A DNA stretch of 64,000 nt from Hymenobacter monticola. Its GTDB lineage: Bacteria; Bacteroidota; Bacteroidia; Cytophagales; Hymenobacteraceae. The notes under the pieces are model-generated. The model saw only the letters and a list, made by a program, of their open reading frames with translations, was not told where the DNA came from and ran no database searches. Both the position numbers and the translations under genes were made by a program. The stretch spans positions 248,001-312,000 of the forward strand of contig NZ_CP094534.1 in NCBI RefSeq assembly GCF_022811645.1, in the 5' to 3' direction. Shown in pieces: positions 51,495-59,963 of this stretch. How positions within the stretch are numbered: position 1 is the stretch's first letter; the number at the start of each line of letters is the position of its first letter.

Positions 51495-52598
51495 TTATTC
51501 GGCGGCAAAGATTTCAGGGGTTGTCTTGGTCAGTGGCAGTTGCTTCAAGCCATTGTCCAGTACCAGTTGTACTTTCCGCACGGGTTTGTCTAGCTCCACC
51601 CGCAGCGTGATGGGGGCTTGGGCATCGGCTTGGTGCAATGCTTCAAAGGCGGCCATCGTCTCGGCTTCGTCGAAGGCCACCACCCGGATTTCGTAGCGTT
51701 GCCCGGCTTCGGTTTCCACGAACAGGTCCAAGTCGCGCGGAACGGCTTTGGGACTGGGCTCAAGAATGCCCCGGGCATACTGGGCCATATCGCGCGTGGC
51801 GGGATAGTTGGTGCGTTCGGCGTTGAGGTAGTCTAGCCCGTAGTTGTAAAGCTTCAACGGTTGGTTGAAGGCCAGCTTCCAAGGGTAGACGCGCAGGTAG
51901 TCTTCCCACTTCTTGGCGCTGATGGTGCCCGCGCGGATTTGCTGCTGCACGGCCGACGGCAGCTCGGCCCGTTCTTCCTGCAGTATCTCGGCGTGCTCCT
52001 GCGCGCTTTGGTTCGGAAACCGGCTGGTGGTTTCCTGGGCCTGAAAACGGCCGATTAGCACCTTGTTTTTGCCGCCGGCCAGCCACACCACGGCCATGCC
52101 CTTAACGCCCACCAGCACGGTTAGCTCATCGTAGGTTTGCTGCTGCTGTTCCTCCGTATTCCAGAAGCCGGTTTTCAGCAAGTTGTAGATGCGCTGCTGG
52201 GGCAGGAGGAAATGCCCGGCGTAGAATTTGTCCTCCGTGGTGGAGTACCACACCAGCGACAGGCTGTCGGGGGCCGGCTGTTCGGCGTCGCCCACGGCCC
52301 AGGAAATGCTGGAGCTCTCCCAGCTGCTGATGAGGCGGTGGCCCGAAGGCACGGGAAACGTTTCGCCGTCGGAGCGGTGAAACAGGCCCTCGAAAATCAC
52401 CATCTGATAACCGTCGGGCGCGGCCGGGCTGGCCGACAGCTTGAACTTCTCGGTTTTGTAGTCGCTCATAGTAGAGTGCTGGCACGCAGAAAACGCCCAA
52501 GTGCCCGCCAAGAGCCCCCCGAGCAAGAATAAGATGGAATAAGACCGGCGGGCCCAGGCGCGGCCGGCTGGCGAGTGCGGCGGGTGCAGGCTAGCCAT
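51495..52598 (-). CDS. DUF2931 family lipoprotein overlapping the Tle1 gene, candidate immunity protein
   Basis: The ATG at 52598 lies inside the last codons of the Tle1 gene (8-base overlap), so translation is likely coupled. The 367-residue product has a lipoprotein signal (YSILFLLGGLLAGTWAFSAC). The DUF2931 pattern follows: DGYQMVIFEGLFHRSDG, LSLVWYSTTEDKFYAGHFLLP, VKGMAVVWLAGG, and the C-terminal APITLRVELDKPVRK. Coupling to a lipase effector gene and membrane anchoring in the periplasm are what is known of Tle1 immunity proteins. The paralogue downstream has lost the lipobox. Confidence 0.8.
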   Translation of the reverse strand: MASLHPPHSPAGRAWARRSYSILFLLGGLLAGTWAFSACQHSTMSDYKTEKFKLSASPAAPDGYQMVIFEGLFHRSDGETFPVPSGHRLISSWESSSISWAVGDAEQPAPDSLSLVWYSTTEDKFYAGHFLLPQQRIYNLLKTGFWNTEEQQQQTYDELTVLVGVKGMAVVWLAGGKNKVLIGRFQAQETTSRFPNQSAQEHAEILQEERAELPSAVQQQIRAGTISAKKWEDYLRVYPWKLAFNQPLKLYNYGLDYLNAERTNYPATRDMAQYARGILEPSPKAVPRDLDLFVETEAGQRYEIRVVAFDEAETMAAFEALHQADAQAPITLRVELDKPVRKVQLVLDNGLKQLPLTKTTPEIFAAE

Positions 52599-54009
52599 CG
52601 GTGTCGCGGATGATGCGCCGTTTGGGCAGGCCGTCGACGTATCGGGCGCCTTTGCCAATGGAACCACTGGCCGAGCGGTGCAAGTATTTATTGCGCAGCC
52701 ATTTTATCTGCGGCACGGTCACGCCCAGGCTGCGGGCGCCGTCGTGCTGCAACGCGAAGTTCAGCAGCTCGGCTTGCACGGGCTTCAGGTCATCGGGCAC
52801 CGTCACCCGGATTTGGCGTTGCGGGTCGGTCCGGGAAAAGGCGGGCTTGCCGTAAAAGCTCTGCTTTTCAGCCAGCGCTATCATGATGGCCAGCGGGATA
52901 AACTGGTAGTTGTACGGAACGGTGCGCAAGCCCACCTCGCGGTCGACCTGGTACGAAGTGCCGCCGTAGCCGTAGGGCGTGGCAATGTAGCGGGTTTCCT
53001 TCCAGTGCTTGATGTCTTTTTCGCGGCCGTCGGGCCCCGCGTACCAGCCTTGGTCAATGAGCCATTTTCGCTCCTTGGCGTCGCCCAGCTTGCGTTCTTC
53101 TTTCTCCACCTCGGCGTAGCCCCCACCAATGTCGGAGTGCGCACCGGGCATGCGCAGCTCAAAGCCTTTGCCGGCCTGCACGGTGCTGCCAATGGTGGTG
53201 AGGGCAAAATTGCTGCGGTATTCGTCGCCAGCGGTGAGGTGCACGGCCTTGCGCACCGTGCCCCCCATGGCCAAATCCAGCTCCGACACGTCGTTGTTGA
53301 AGTTGTGGTAGCCCAGGTTGTCGGCAATGGGGTGGCCTTCCTGAAACGAAGAAACCGTGTCGAACAGCCCCACAAACCGGAAGACGATGTCGTTGGGGTC
53401 TTCTATTTTGAGGCTCTTGCCCAGCGTGGTGCGGAAGATTTGGAACCGGTGCAGGTTGGTTTTGCGCGACACAAAGTGCCGCGCCGCCGCCGCCCCGCGG
53501 CTGAAGCCGTACACGTCGATGACGACGCGCTCGATGTATTCATTTTTTTTCAGCGGCAGTTTTTTCAGTCGCTCGGTGAGCAGGCCAATGCCCTTGATGA
53601 CCCGCTCGATGACGCCCGTGAAGCCTGAGCCAAAGGCGTAGCCCTGCATGTCGTCGCCGCGGTCGTTGATGGTGCCAATGCCCTCCACGTAGATGGAAAC
53701 CTGGCGCTTGTTGGCGTCAATGTTCTTGTTGAGAAACTCCAGAATGGCCACGTTGGAGTAGTAATTGGCGTAGCTGTTGTCTGCTTCGCCGTAGCGCTTG
53801 TAGATGGCGGCCGCCTGGGCGCTGGGGCGGGCGGCCCCCACGCCGGTGCGGCGCTCGGTGTTGTTGCGGTTGTTCAGGGTGCCGTCGAAAAACACAGCGG
53901 CTTCCACGGTTACGCCGGTTCGGTTGGGCCGCTCGGGGGCCTTGCCCACTACCATTTTATCGACGCCCACGCGCTGGGCGGCAAGCATGCTGGAATAGGG
54001 GGTAATCAT
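52591..54009 (-). CDS. T6SS lipase effector, Tle1 family (DUF2235)
   Basis: The 472-residue protein has the DUF2235 start AAVFFDGTLNNRNNTERR, the nucleophile elbow VYGFSRGAAAARHF with Ser170 in GxSxG, Asp217 in GLFDTVSSF and His291 in MPGAHSDIGGGYAE, completing a Ser-Asp-His triad. Tle1 proteins are phospholipases delivered by T6SS and toxic in the periplasm. It has no signal peptide, as expected for a cargo. Its gene lies 54 bases after the PAAR-like gene and overlaps the DUF2931 lipoprotein gene, giving the order VgrG, unknown protein, PAAR-like tip, effector, immunity. Confidence 0.88.
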   Translation of the reverse strand: MITPYSSMLAAQRVGVDKMVVGKAPERPNRTGVTVEAAVFFDGTLNNRNNTERRTGVGAARPSAQAAAIYKRYGEADNSYANYYSNVAILEFLNKNIDANKRQVSIYVEGIGTINDRGDDMQGYAFGSGFTGVIERVIKGIGLLTERLKKLPLKKNEYIERVVIDVYGFSRGAAAARHFVSRKTNLHRFQIFRTTLGKSLKIEDPNDIVFRFVGLFDTVSSFQEGHPIADNLGYHNFNNDVSELDLAMGGTVRKAVHLTAGDEYRSNFALTTIGSTVQAGKGFELRMPGAHSDIGGGYAEVEKEERKLGDAKERKWLIDQGWYAGPDGREKDIKHWKETRYIATPYGYGGTSYQVDREVGLRTVPYNYQFIPLAIMIALAEKQSFYGKPAFSRTDPQRQIRVTVPDDLKPVQAELLNFALQHDGARSLGVTVPQIKWLRNKYLHRSASGSIGKGARYVDGLPKRRIIRDTDG

Positions 54010-54063
54010 GGGGCGGGTAGTTGGTGAGCAAAAAGGAGACGGGGCTACGCGGGGCCGGCCGAA

Positions 54064-54480
54064 TTAAGCCGGATTGAAAAGCAGCGGGCACAGGCTCATG
54101 CTGGCCGTGCGCACGCCTTCGGCCTGGGGCGGCGGCGGCGGCAAGGGCACCGATATCTGCAAGGTGCTCACGATGCTCACCGTGCCGCCCAGCGCGCACT
54201 TGATGGTGCTTTTCTCGAGCAGGGGGTGGCAGCCGGGCGCCACCAGGCTCACCTTGTCGAAGTAGTCCTGCCACATCAGCAGCATGGGCACGCAGGGAAG
54301 GTTGTTCTTCATCATGCACGTGCCGAACGGCATGAACAGCTTGTCGAGGGTGGTGGCCACCGTCTTGCCCTGCAGGTGCACCGTCTGGTTGGCCACCACT
54401 TGCAACATGCTGGGCAGGGAGCCCTTGTCGCAGCGGCACACGGCGTTGTTGCACACGTATTCTTGTCCGGTTTGGCTCAT
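54064..54480 (-). CDS. PAAR-like tip protein (DUF4280)
   Basis: The 138-residue protein begins SQTGQEYVCNNAVCRCDKGSLPS, the Cys-containing start of DUF4280 PAAR-like proteins, and has QGKTVATTLDKLFMPFGTCMMKNNLPC and TIKCALGGTVSIVST. Such proteins cap the VgrG needle and can carry effectors. Its ATG overlaps the stop of the preceding gene (ATGA), and Tle1 follows, so it probably couples Tle1 to the spike. The C-terminal proline run PLPPPPPQ is a flexible end. Confidence 0.85.
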   Translation of the reverse strand: MSQTGQEYVCNNAVCRCDKGSLPSMLQVVANQTVHLQGKTVATTLDKLFMPFGTCMMKNNLPCVPMLLMWQDYFDKVSLVAPGCHPLLEKSTIKCALGGTVSIVSTLQISVPLPPPPPQAEGVRTASMSLCPLLFNPA

Positions 54481-55463
54481 GATGCAGGCAGTTGCTCAAA
54501 ACGTAAAAAATATTCTTTGCTGTACGCCGCCCCGGCCCGGCAAATCACCGACGCCTCCACCGTCACGGGCCAGCCCGTATCCGGGTTCAGGTCGAAGGAG
54601 GCTTCGTAGGTGCCGCTCAGGGCAAACGGGGCGGTGGGCGGGGCGGTGAGGCCGGCCGCGGTAAAAGCGGCGTCTACCTGCCGGGCCACAGTGTCCAAAT
54701 CGGTGCGTTGGGCATCCAGATTTCCACTGGCCCGCAGCCGGGCTTGCCCCGCGGCCGTGGGCTCCGCCACCTCCAAACGCTCCCGGAACCACAGGCTGGT
54801 GTCGGTAAAAAACAGCGGGAATTCCCGGGCTTGTTCGTAGTAGAAACCGCTCTCGAAGCGCTGCTGGTACAAATCGGGCCACAGGAAGGCGAAAGCATAG
54901 TCGTGGCGGAGCGAAGCCAGCAGGGCATCGGGCCGCTCCAGCTGGGCGCCCACTGATTGCAGCAGTACCTGCGTCACTTCGTCCTCGCCCCCCGACCGTC
55001 GGATTAGCTCTGCCTGCACCTCGGCCCAGGTTTTCAACACCTCGGCGTGGTTGCGCAGCGAAAGCAGCTGCCCGGCGGGCGTGGCGTCTATCTCGAGGCG
55101 TTGGTAGAGAGAAGCCAGCAGCAGCAAGGCCTTTTCCAGGGCCGTGAGGCTGGGTTTTTGCAGTACGGGCGGCGCGGTTTCGTACGTTAGAACAGCTTGT
55201 TCCAAGGCCGCCGGTTGCGCTTTCCAATGCAGGGTGATGGTTTTGTCGATGGTGGTGCGCTTCACCGCGCCCGCGCAACGCTCCTCCCAAAACGAAACCA
55301 GCGCATACCGCAGCCCCTCCGGCGGCGTGGCCTGCCGCCGCAGCTGCACCGGCTTCTGTAGCTGCCGGGGTCGGGCGTGCGAAATAGCTTCTCGCAAGCC
55401 TTCCGCCGCCTTTTCAGGCGCGGCACGACGTCCGGCCTCAGGTAAGGAATGATGTTGTACCAT
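54477..55463 (-). CDS. T6SS-associated protein of unknown function, candidate adaptor
   Basis: The 328-residue protein lies between vgrG (69 bases upstream) and the PAAR-like gene (4-base overlap). The first 45 residues are basic and polar; the rest mixes helices (SLTALEKALLLLASLYQRLEID, EVLKTWAEVQAELIRRSGG) and a C-terminal beta part (FALSGTYEASFDLNPDTGWPVTVEASVICRAG). No signal peptide, membrane segment or catalytic motif can be seen, and I do not recognise the family. Its place in the VgrG-PAAR-effector unit suggests an adaptor or chaperone that loads Tle1; this is inference from position only. Confidence 0.7.
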   Translation of the reverse strand: MVQHHSLPEAGRRAAPEKAAEGLREAISHARPRQLQKPVQLRRQATPPEGLRYALVSFWEERCAGAVKRTTIDKTITLHWKAQPAALEQAVLTYETAPPVLQKPSLTALEKALLLLASLYQRLEIDATPAGQLLSLRNHAEVLKTWAEVQAELIRRSGGEDEVTQVLLQSVGAQLERPDALLASLRHDYAFAFLWPDLYQQRFESGFYYEQAREFPLFFTDTSLWFRERLEVAEPTAAGQARLRASGNLDAQRTDLDTVARQVDAAFTAAGLTAPPTAPFALSGTYEASFDLNPDTGWPVTVEASVICRAGAAYSKEYFLRFEQLPAS

Positions 55464-55532
55464 AGCAGAAAATGTGCGTCACCGGTCCGCCGCCAAGCAG
55501 CGCCCCGACTACTCCCCACAACGAGCGAAACG

Positions 55533-57359
55533 TTAGCCAGGGTTGTTCAGCTTCACGTCTTGGCCGCTTACCTTGACCACCGCCGAAGAAGTAATTTCGA
55601 CATTGCTAGCGGCTTGAATGGTCAGTTTCTTACTGGCCGATTCTACGGTAACGTCGTCCGTTACGGCCGTTAGCAGCAGTTCCTTGTGCGCCTGCAACGT
55701 GACGTTTTCCTCCTGCGTGGCCACGTTGATGTTCTTCTTGGCTTCAATTGAAATGCTGTCGCCGGCCCGCATGGTGATGTCCTTCTTGGCTTCAATTGAA
55801 ATGCTGTCGCCGGAATTAATCGTTATCGGGCCGTTGGATTTGATTTCAATGCTGCCGTCGCCCTTGAAACTAAGCTTGATGGCCGTGTTCTTGTTGTTGG
55901 AGTTGGAGAGCAGGATGCTTTGCGCCCCGGCCACCTCGCTCATCACAAACTTGTTGCCGCCCGAAGTCTGCATCCCCTTGAGGTTGTTATTCGGCGGGCT
56001 GTAGGACTTGCCTTGCTTGTTTTGGGGGTGGAACAGGTTGCCCAGTGCCACCGGGAACTCGGCCAGGCCGTGCTCGTAGCCGATGAGCACCTGCGAGCCC
56101 ACTTCGGGCGTGAACATCTGCCCTTTGCCATCGCCGCTATACGGCGTGCTCACGCGCAGCCACGCCGACTCGGCGTCGGCCGGCTGGGCCACGGGCCAGT
56201 AATAGCGCACCCGCACGCGGCCCAAGCGGCGTGGGTCGTCCAGGTCGATGACTTCGGCCAGCTCGGGCTGGGCGTCGGAGGCGGCGTAGAGGGGGTTGGG
56301 CGGGGGGGCCGGGGCCGCGTCGGGCATGGCCTCGAAGTGGTTGGTGTAGTTGCCGTCGCCGTCTACCTCGTGGCGCACGGCCAGCACCCGGAACTTGCCG
56401 TAGGCCGCGCCGGCCGCGTCCTGCACGTCGAGCACGCAGCCGGGCACGGTGTCGAAGGCTTCGCCGCTGCCTTCCAGGCTCACCTGGTTGCCGGCGCGCT
56501 TGGCGGCCAGCCCGTCCAAGGCGCGCTGCAGCTGGGCCTGGTCGTTGTGCTGGGCGCCGGCCTGCAGGCGGTGGGGCTGGGTGAACAGCTCGTCGGATTT
56601 CTGCACGGCAAACTGCCCGAACGGGTGGCCCCCCGCGGGGGCCGCCGCCTTGCCTTTGAGCGGCGCGTGGGTGCGGTAGTTGTAGTGGGCGCCTTCGGTT
56701 TTGCCCGGCTGCAGGTGCATCGAGAGCGTGAACACCTGCGCGCTGTTGCTCCGGAACGGAATGGTCTTGCCCGCGCCCCGGCCCAGCTGCAGGGTGGTGC
56801 CGTCGTAGTACAGCCACTCGCCCTGCTGCGCGGCCAAGCGGCTCAGGAAGTTGAAGTTGGTTTCGTTGTACTGCACCACGTAGGGCAGCACGTCATTGCC
56901 CTGGGCTTTGAGCTGCTTCTGGAGCGGGTTGCCGGGGTAGTCGCCAAGCACCTGCTGGAAGATGGCCTGCAGCGTTTTTTTCACAAACGTGCGGTTCTGG
57001 GTGCCGTCTTCCAGCAGGAAAGTGGGGCTGTAGCCGCTGATGTGGTAGTAGTTCACCAAATCGGCATCGGTCTGGATGCTGATGTTGGTGATGATGCCTT
57101 TGAACTCGAACGAGCGGCCCGCATCGGCTTGCGCGCCACTGGTCCAGCCAATGGTGATGCCTTTGCCGCTCAGCTGCTCGTGGGCCTGCGAAAACAGCGT
57201 TTCGGGCTTGATACCTAAGGCCTTGCCTAAGGCTTCGAACGAGAAGTCGAGCGCGAACGAATGGTGCGTGAGCACGTGCTGGCTTAGCGTGAGCTTGTTG
57301 TAGTCGGCCAGGGCAGTGCCGCCTTCAACATGCACGCTAACGTTTACCGGATAAGACAT
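55533..57359 (-). CDS. vgrG: T6SS spike protein VgrG
   Basis: The 608-residue protein starts at 57359 (MSYPVNVSVHVEGG). The first 350 residues have the gp27-like part (QLKAQGNDVLPYVVQYNETNFNFLSRLAAQQGEWLYYDG). An OB-fold follows (EVIDLDDPRRLGRVRVRYYWP, TPEVGSQVLIGYEHG), then KFVMSEVAGAQSILLSN and a long ladder of short strands (DSISIEAKKDITMRAGDSIS...) forming the needle. There is no extra C-terminal effector domain. It heads the unit with the unknown protein, PAAR-like tip and Tle1. It is divergent from the 443-residue gene across a 180-base gap. Confidence 0.92.
   Translation of the reverse strand: MSYPVNVSVHVEGGTALADYNKLTLSQHVLTHHSFALDFSFEALGKALGIKPETLFSQAHEQLSGKGITIGWTSGAQADAGRSFEFKGIITNISIQTDADLVNYYHISGYSPTFLLEDGTQNRTFVKKTLQAIFQQVLGDYPGNPLQKQLKAQGNDVLPYVVQYNETNFNFLSRLAAQQGEWLYYDGTTLQLGRGAGKTIPFRSNSAQVFTLSMHLQPGKTEGAHYNYRTHAPLKGKAAAPAGGHPFGQFAVQKSDELFTQPHRLQAGAQHNDQAQLQRALDGLAAKRAGNQVSLEGSGEAFDTVPGCVLDVQDAAGAAYGKFRVLAVRHEVDGDGNYTNHFEAMPDAAPAPPPNPLYAASDAQPELAEVIDLDDPRRLGRVRVRYYWPVAQPADAESAWLRVSTPYSGDGKGQMFTPEVGSQVLIGYEHGLAEFPVALGNLFHPQNKQGKSYSPPNNNLKGMQTSGGNKFVMSEVAGAQSILLSNSNNKNTAIKLSFKGDGSIEIKSNGPITINSGDSISIEAKKDITMRAGDSISIEAKKNINVATQEENVTLQAHKELLLTAVTDDVTVESASKKLTIQAASNVEITSSAVVKVSGQDVKLNNPG
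55735..55813 (-). repeat. 31-base direct repeat in the VgrG needle region
   Basis: Segments 55735-55765 and 55783-55813 are identical over 31 bases, offset by 48 (16 codons), encoding the repeated DSISIEAKK unit. Recombination between them would shorten the needle by 16 residues without shifting the frame. Confidence 0.85.
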
Positions 57360-57539
57360 GCGGCAAGGAAAGGGTGGAAAGGAGTAGTTGTAAAAGTAAC
57401 CCAATTAACCATACTTCGTTACGTAACCCACGCCTTCTAAGGTTGAAGCCCCCGCATCTTGTTCGGCTAAAGGGGCGACGGCCCGCCAACAAATTCAGCG
57501 CGCGGCGCTGTATCTTGTTCTGAAACTACTGCTTCGCCC

Positions 57540-58871
57540 ATGAATCCAGGATTTCAAGAGGGCCGCCGGCCCCGCGCCAATGCCGTGGCCTCGCTGGCCA
57601 GCACGGGCCATGTGAGCCCGCTGGGCCGCCGCCCCGGCGCGGGCACCGTGCAGCACGCCCACCAGGCGGCAGCTGGCCGGCCGGGGCCCCGGCCCATGTC
57701 GGCCCGGCAAACGGCCAGCGTCAACGCCGCTCAGAGCCGCGTCAAGCGCTCGGTCAACCAGTTGGTGCAACTCACCAAGGAGGAAGCCTGGCGCCAGGAA
57801 TCGGACGCGCGGCTGCGGCGCCAGATGGAGGCGCTGCCTTACGCGAAGTACAACGCCAATAAAATAGACCCGCGCGCCAAAACCGACGTGGTGGACGCCT
57901 ACGGCAACCCCATGGGGCAGGAGCGCTACGTGGTGGGCCAGCTATGGGTATTTGCCAGCACCGTGAACGATGCCTACGGCACGCGCAGGTATTGGGTATA
58001 CAACACGCACACGAAAGTGCTGGTATCCTTCGAGCCGGAATACGGTATTGAGGCCAAAAGCCGCACCTACATGTCGGAAAAGGCGCAATTCCAGAACATG
58101 GCGGCCGGCACCGGCGTGGTGGGCGGCTACATGGAAAAGGGCTTTCTGGGCATCAGCGCGGGCATGCTTACGGGCGGCCTGCTGTACGAAGTGGGCGCCC
58201 TGGTGCCGGTGGCCACGGCCGTGCGGGCCTACGCGGTGAAAGCGGCGGAGGGTGCCGGCACCCGCGTACTGGTTGACCTGACCACGCAGTTTGGCGTGGG
58301 CGCCGTGACAGGCAAAGGCTCGTGGAGCCAGCGCGCCCAGGCGTCGTTTATGGACATCAACTGGATGTCGACGCTCGGCGCCGCGGCCGTGAATGCGGAA
58401 GGCCTGAAGTGGTACGCCAAGCTGCTGGTGGCCTTTGGCTCGGCGGCGGGCACCAACGCGTACACCGTCAAATTCAACAACCAGGAAAAATATAAGGGCT
58501 TTGGCCACCTGGTGAACCTGAACGACGCCAAAGAAACCAAAGACTTCGTCATCAATATCATTGCCGGCACTGTGTTCGACCAGGTGAAGGAATACGGAGC
58601 CCCGATAATGGAAAAAGTCATGCGGACGCCCAACACGATGGGCATGCTGACGGCCCTGCGCCACCACCGCGTGATGCCCACGCCCAACCTGAAACTGGTT
58701 GACCAAAGCATGGTGGCGTCCCTGAGCTTCCACATCGGGGCCACGCTCGAAACGATTAAGAAAACCGTAGAAAATTATTACGCCGACGAGGACGAAAAAG
58801 AAAAGGCCGCGAAAGCAGCGGCTAAGAGAGCAGCCCTGCAAAAGGTGGCACCCAAGTCACTGAAAAAATGA
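57540..58871 (+). CDS. T6SS-island protein of unknown function, candidate effector
   Basis: The 443-residue protein has no signal peptide. Residues 1-55 are basic and Pro/Gly-rich; 60-100 is a charged helix; 130-180 is beta-like (YVVGQLWVFAS, RRYWVYNTHTKVLVSF). A Gly/Ala-rich hydrophobic zone covers about 200-235 (GFLGISAGMLTGGLLYEVGALVPVATAV), with a second milder one at 275-305. The C-terminus is Lys/Ala-rich. The next gene overlaps by 4 bases and encodes a small membrane-anchored protein. Position beside vgrG, and this pairing, suggest a membrane-acting effector and its immunity protein. No known toxin family is recognised. Confidence 0.6.
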   Translation: MNPGFQEGRRPRANAVASLASTGHVSPLGRRPGAGTVQHAHQAAAGRPGPRPMSARQTASVNAAQSRVKRSVNQLVQLTKEEAWRQESDARLRRQMEALPYAKYNANKIDPRAKTDVVDAYGNPMGQERYVVGQLWVFASTVNDAYGTRRYWVYNTHTKVLVSFEPEYGIEAKSRTYMSEKAQFQNMAAGTGVVGGYMEKGFLGISAGMLTGGLLYEVGALVPVATAVRAYAVKAAEGAGTRVLVDLTTQFGVGAVTGKGSWSQRAQASFMDINWMSTLGAAAVNAEGLKWYAKLLVAFGSAAGTNAYTVKFNNQEKYKGFGHLVNLNDAKETKDFVINIIAGTVFDQVKEYGAPIMEKVMRTPNTMGMLTALRHHRVMPTPNLKLVDQSMVASLSFHIGATLETIKKTVENYYADEDEKEKAAKAAAKRAALQKVAPKSLKK

Positions 58872-59254
58872 GCCTGTTTGTCTGGATGCAGAAGTATTTG
58901 GTTTACATCGTGGTCATTGTTTGCCTGGCGGGCGGCTGGTATGGCATGCGCGCCAAGCAGGCCATGCACACCCGCCCCCGCTACACCATCGGCTATCTCA
59001 CCGGCGGCATCTACCGGCCCAAAAGCGGCAAAAGCTACAGTTACTACTACCTCGTGAACGGCAAAAAATACGAGGCCACCGACATCAGCGAAACGGGCAT
59101 GAATACCGAAAATGGGGCACGCTTTGTGGTCGAGTTTGACCGGCTGGACCCCGAAGTCAGCACCGGCCATTTCACGCTCGCCGTGCCCGACAGCATTCAG
59201 AGCAGCCCCCCTGGCGGCTGGGAGGTATCGCCGATTCCCCTGCCGGCCCGGTAG
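58868..59254 (+). CDS. Small membrane-anchored protein, candidate immunity protein
   Basis: The 128-residue protein starts with one hydrophobic helix (YLVYIVVIVCLAGGWYGM) and then has an exposed domain with beta-like segments (RYTIGYLTGGIYRPKSGKSYSYYYLVNGKKYEATDIS, GARFVVEFDRLDP). The ATG overlaps the stop of the upstream gene, as often seen in effector-immunity pairs. Orientation is probably N-in with the domain in the periplasm. I recognise no named family. Confidence 0.6.
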   Translation: MSLFVWMQKYLVYIVVIVCLAGGWYGMRAKQAMHTRPRYTIGYLTGGIYRPKSGKSYSYYYLVNGKKYEATDISETGMNTENGARFVVEFDRLDPEVSTGHFTLAVPDSIQSSPPGGWEVSPIPLPAR

Positions 59255-59392
59255 CCCGGCTAGGGCTAGGCAAAAGCGGTGCCGCCAGGGCTTGCACCCG
59301 CTATTTCGTCGAGCCACAGGCCTCACGCAGCCGAAAACCACACGCTGGCTTCCCCTCGCTGCCACTCCGCCGCCCAAGCATTTTTAGCAATA

Positions 59393-59932
59393 ATGAAACA
59401 ACGCCTGCTCTTCTTTCTGCCGTTGCTAGCGGCCTGCTCGTCGCCCACCTCGCCCCCCGGCGAAGTATCACAGGCTACTGCGCCCGCGCCGGAAGCCGCC
59501 AGCCCCGCTCCTAACGCCATAGTAGATGCCCAGAACGGCTACGGCGGCCACCACCTTGGCGACTCGCTGGGCAGCATCACCGACGTGCAGCTGCAGCTGG
59601 TGCCGCGGCCCTTGCCCGCCACCATGTACACCATTCCCAGCCACAGGCTGCGCCTCGACACGGTACCCGTTAATGGCATCAGCTACGAGTTTTGGAAAGA
59701 TAAACTTTACCGCATCGACTTCAACTCCAAGCGCCCCGGCTTGCTCGCGGCGGGCAAGCGCCTCTACGGCGAGGGCGTGCAGGTGAGCCCCACCGAATAC
59801 CGGTGGCCGGGCACGCATGCCTCGGCCAGCTACTCCGAAAACGGCGAGTGGACCTACCTGCGCATCTTCGACAACCGGGCCGCCGCGCAGGTTGATTCGG
59901 CAACGGCAGCCGCCACGCCTGGCCCTGAATAG
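59393..59932 (+). CDS. Lipoprotein of unknown function in the T6SS island
   Basis: The ATG at 59393 gives 179 residues with a lipobox (LLFFLPLLAACSS). A Pro/Ala-rich spacer of about 30 residues precedes a folded part (GGHHLGDSLGSITDVQLQLV, GISYEFWKDKLYRIDFNSKRPGLLAAGKRLYG, EYRWPGTHASASYSENGEWTYLRIFD). The pattern recalls small periplasmic proteins that bind a partner by a strand-rich domain. It is 138 bases after the immunity candidate, so it may be a second protective protein or an unrelated gene. Confidence 0.65.
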   Translation: MKQRLLFFLPLLAACSSPTSPPGEVSQATAPAPEAASPAPNAIVDAQNGYGGHHLGDSLGSITDVQLQLVPRPLPATMYTIPSHRLRLDTVPVNGISYEFWKDKLYRIDFNSKRPGLLAAGKRLYGEGVQVSPTEYRWPGTHASASYSENGEWTYLRIFDNRAAAQVDSATAAATPGPE

Positions 59933-59963
59933 GCAGCTGTTTCAAAAAGCAGGCGACAGCGCG

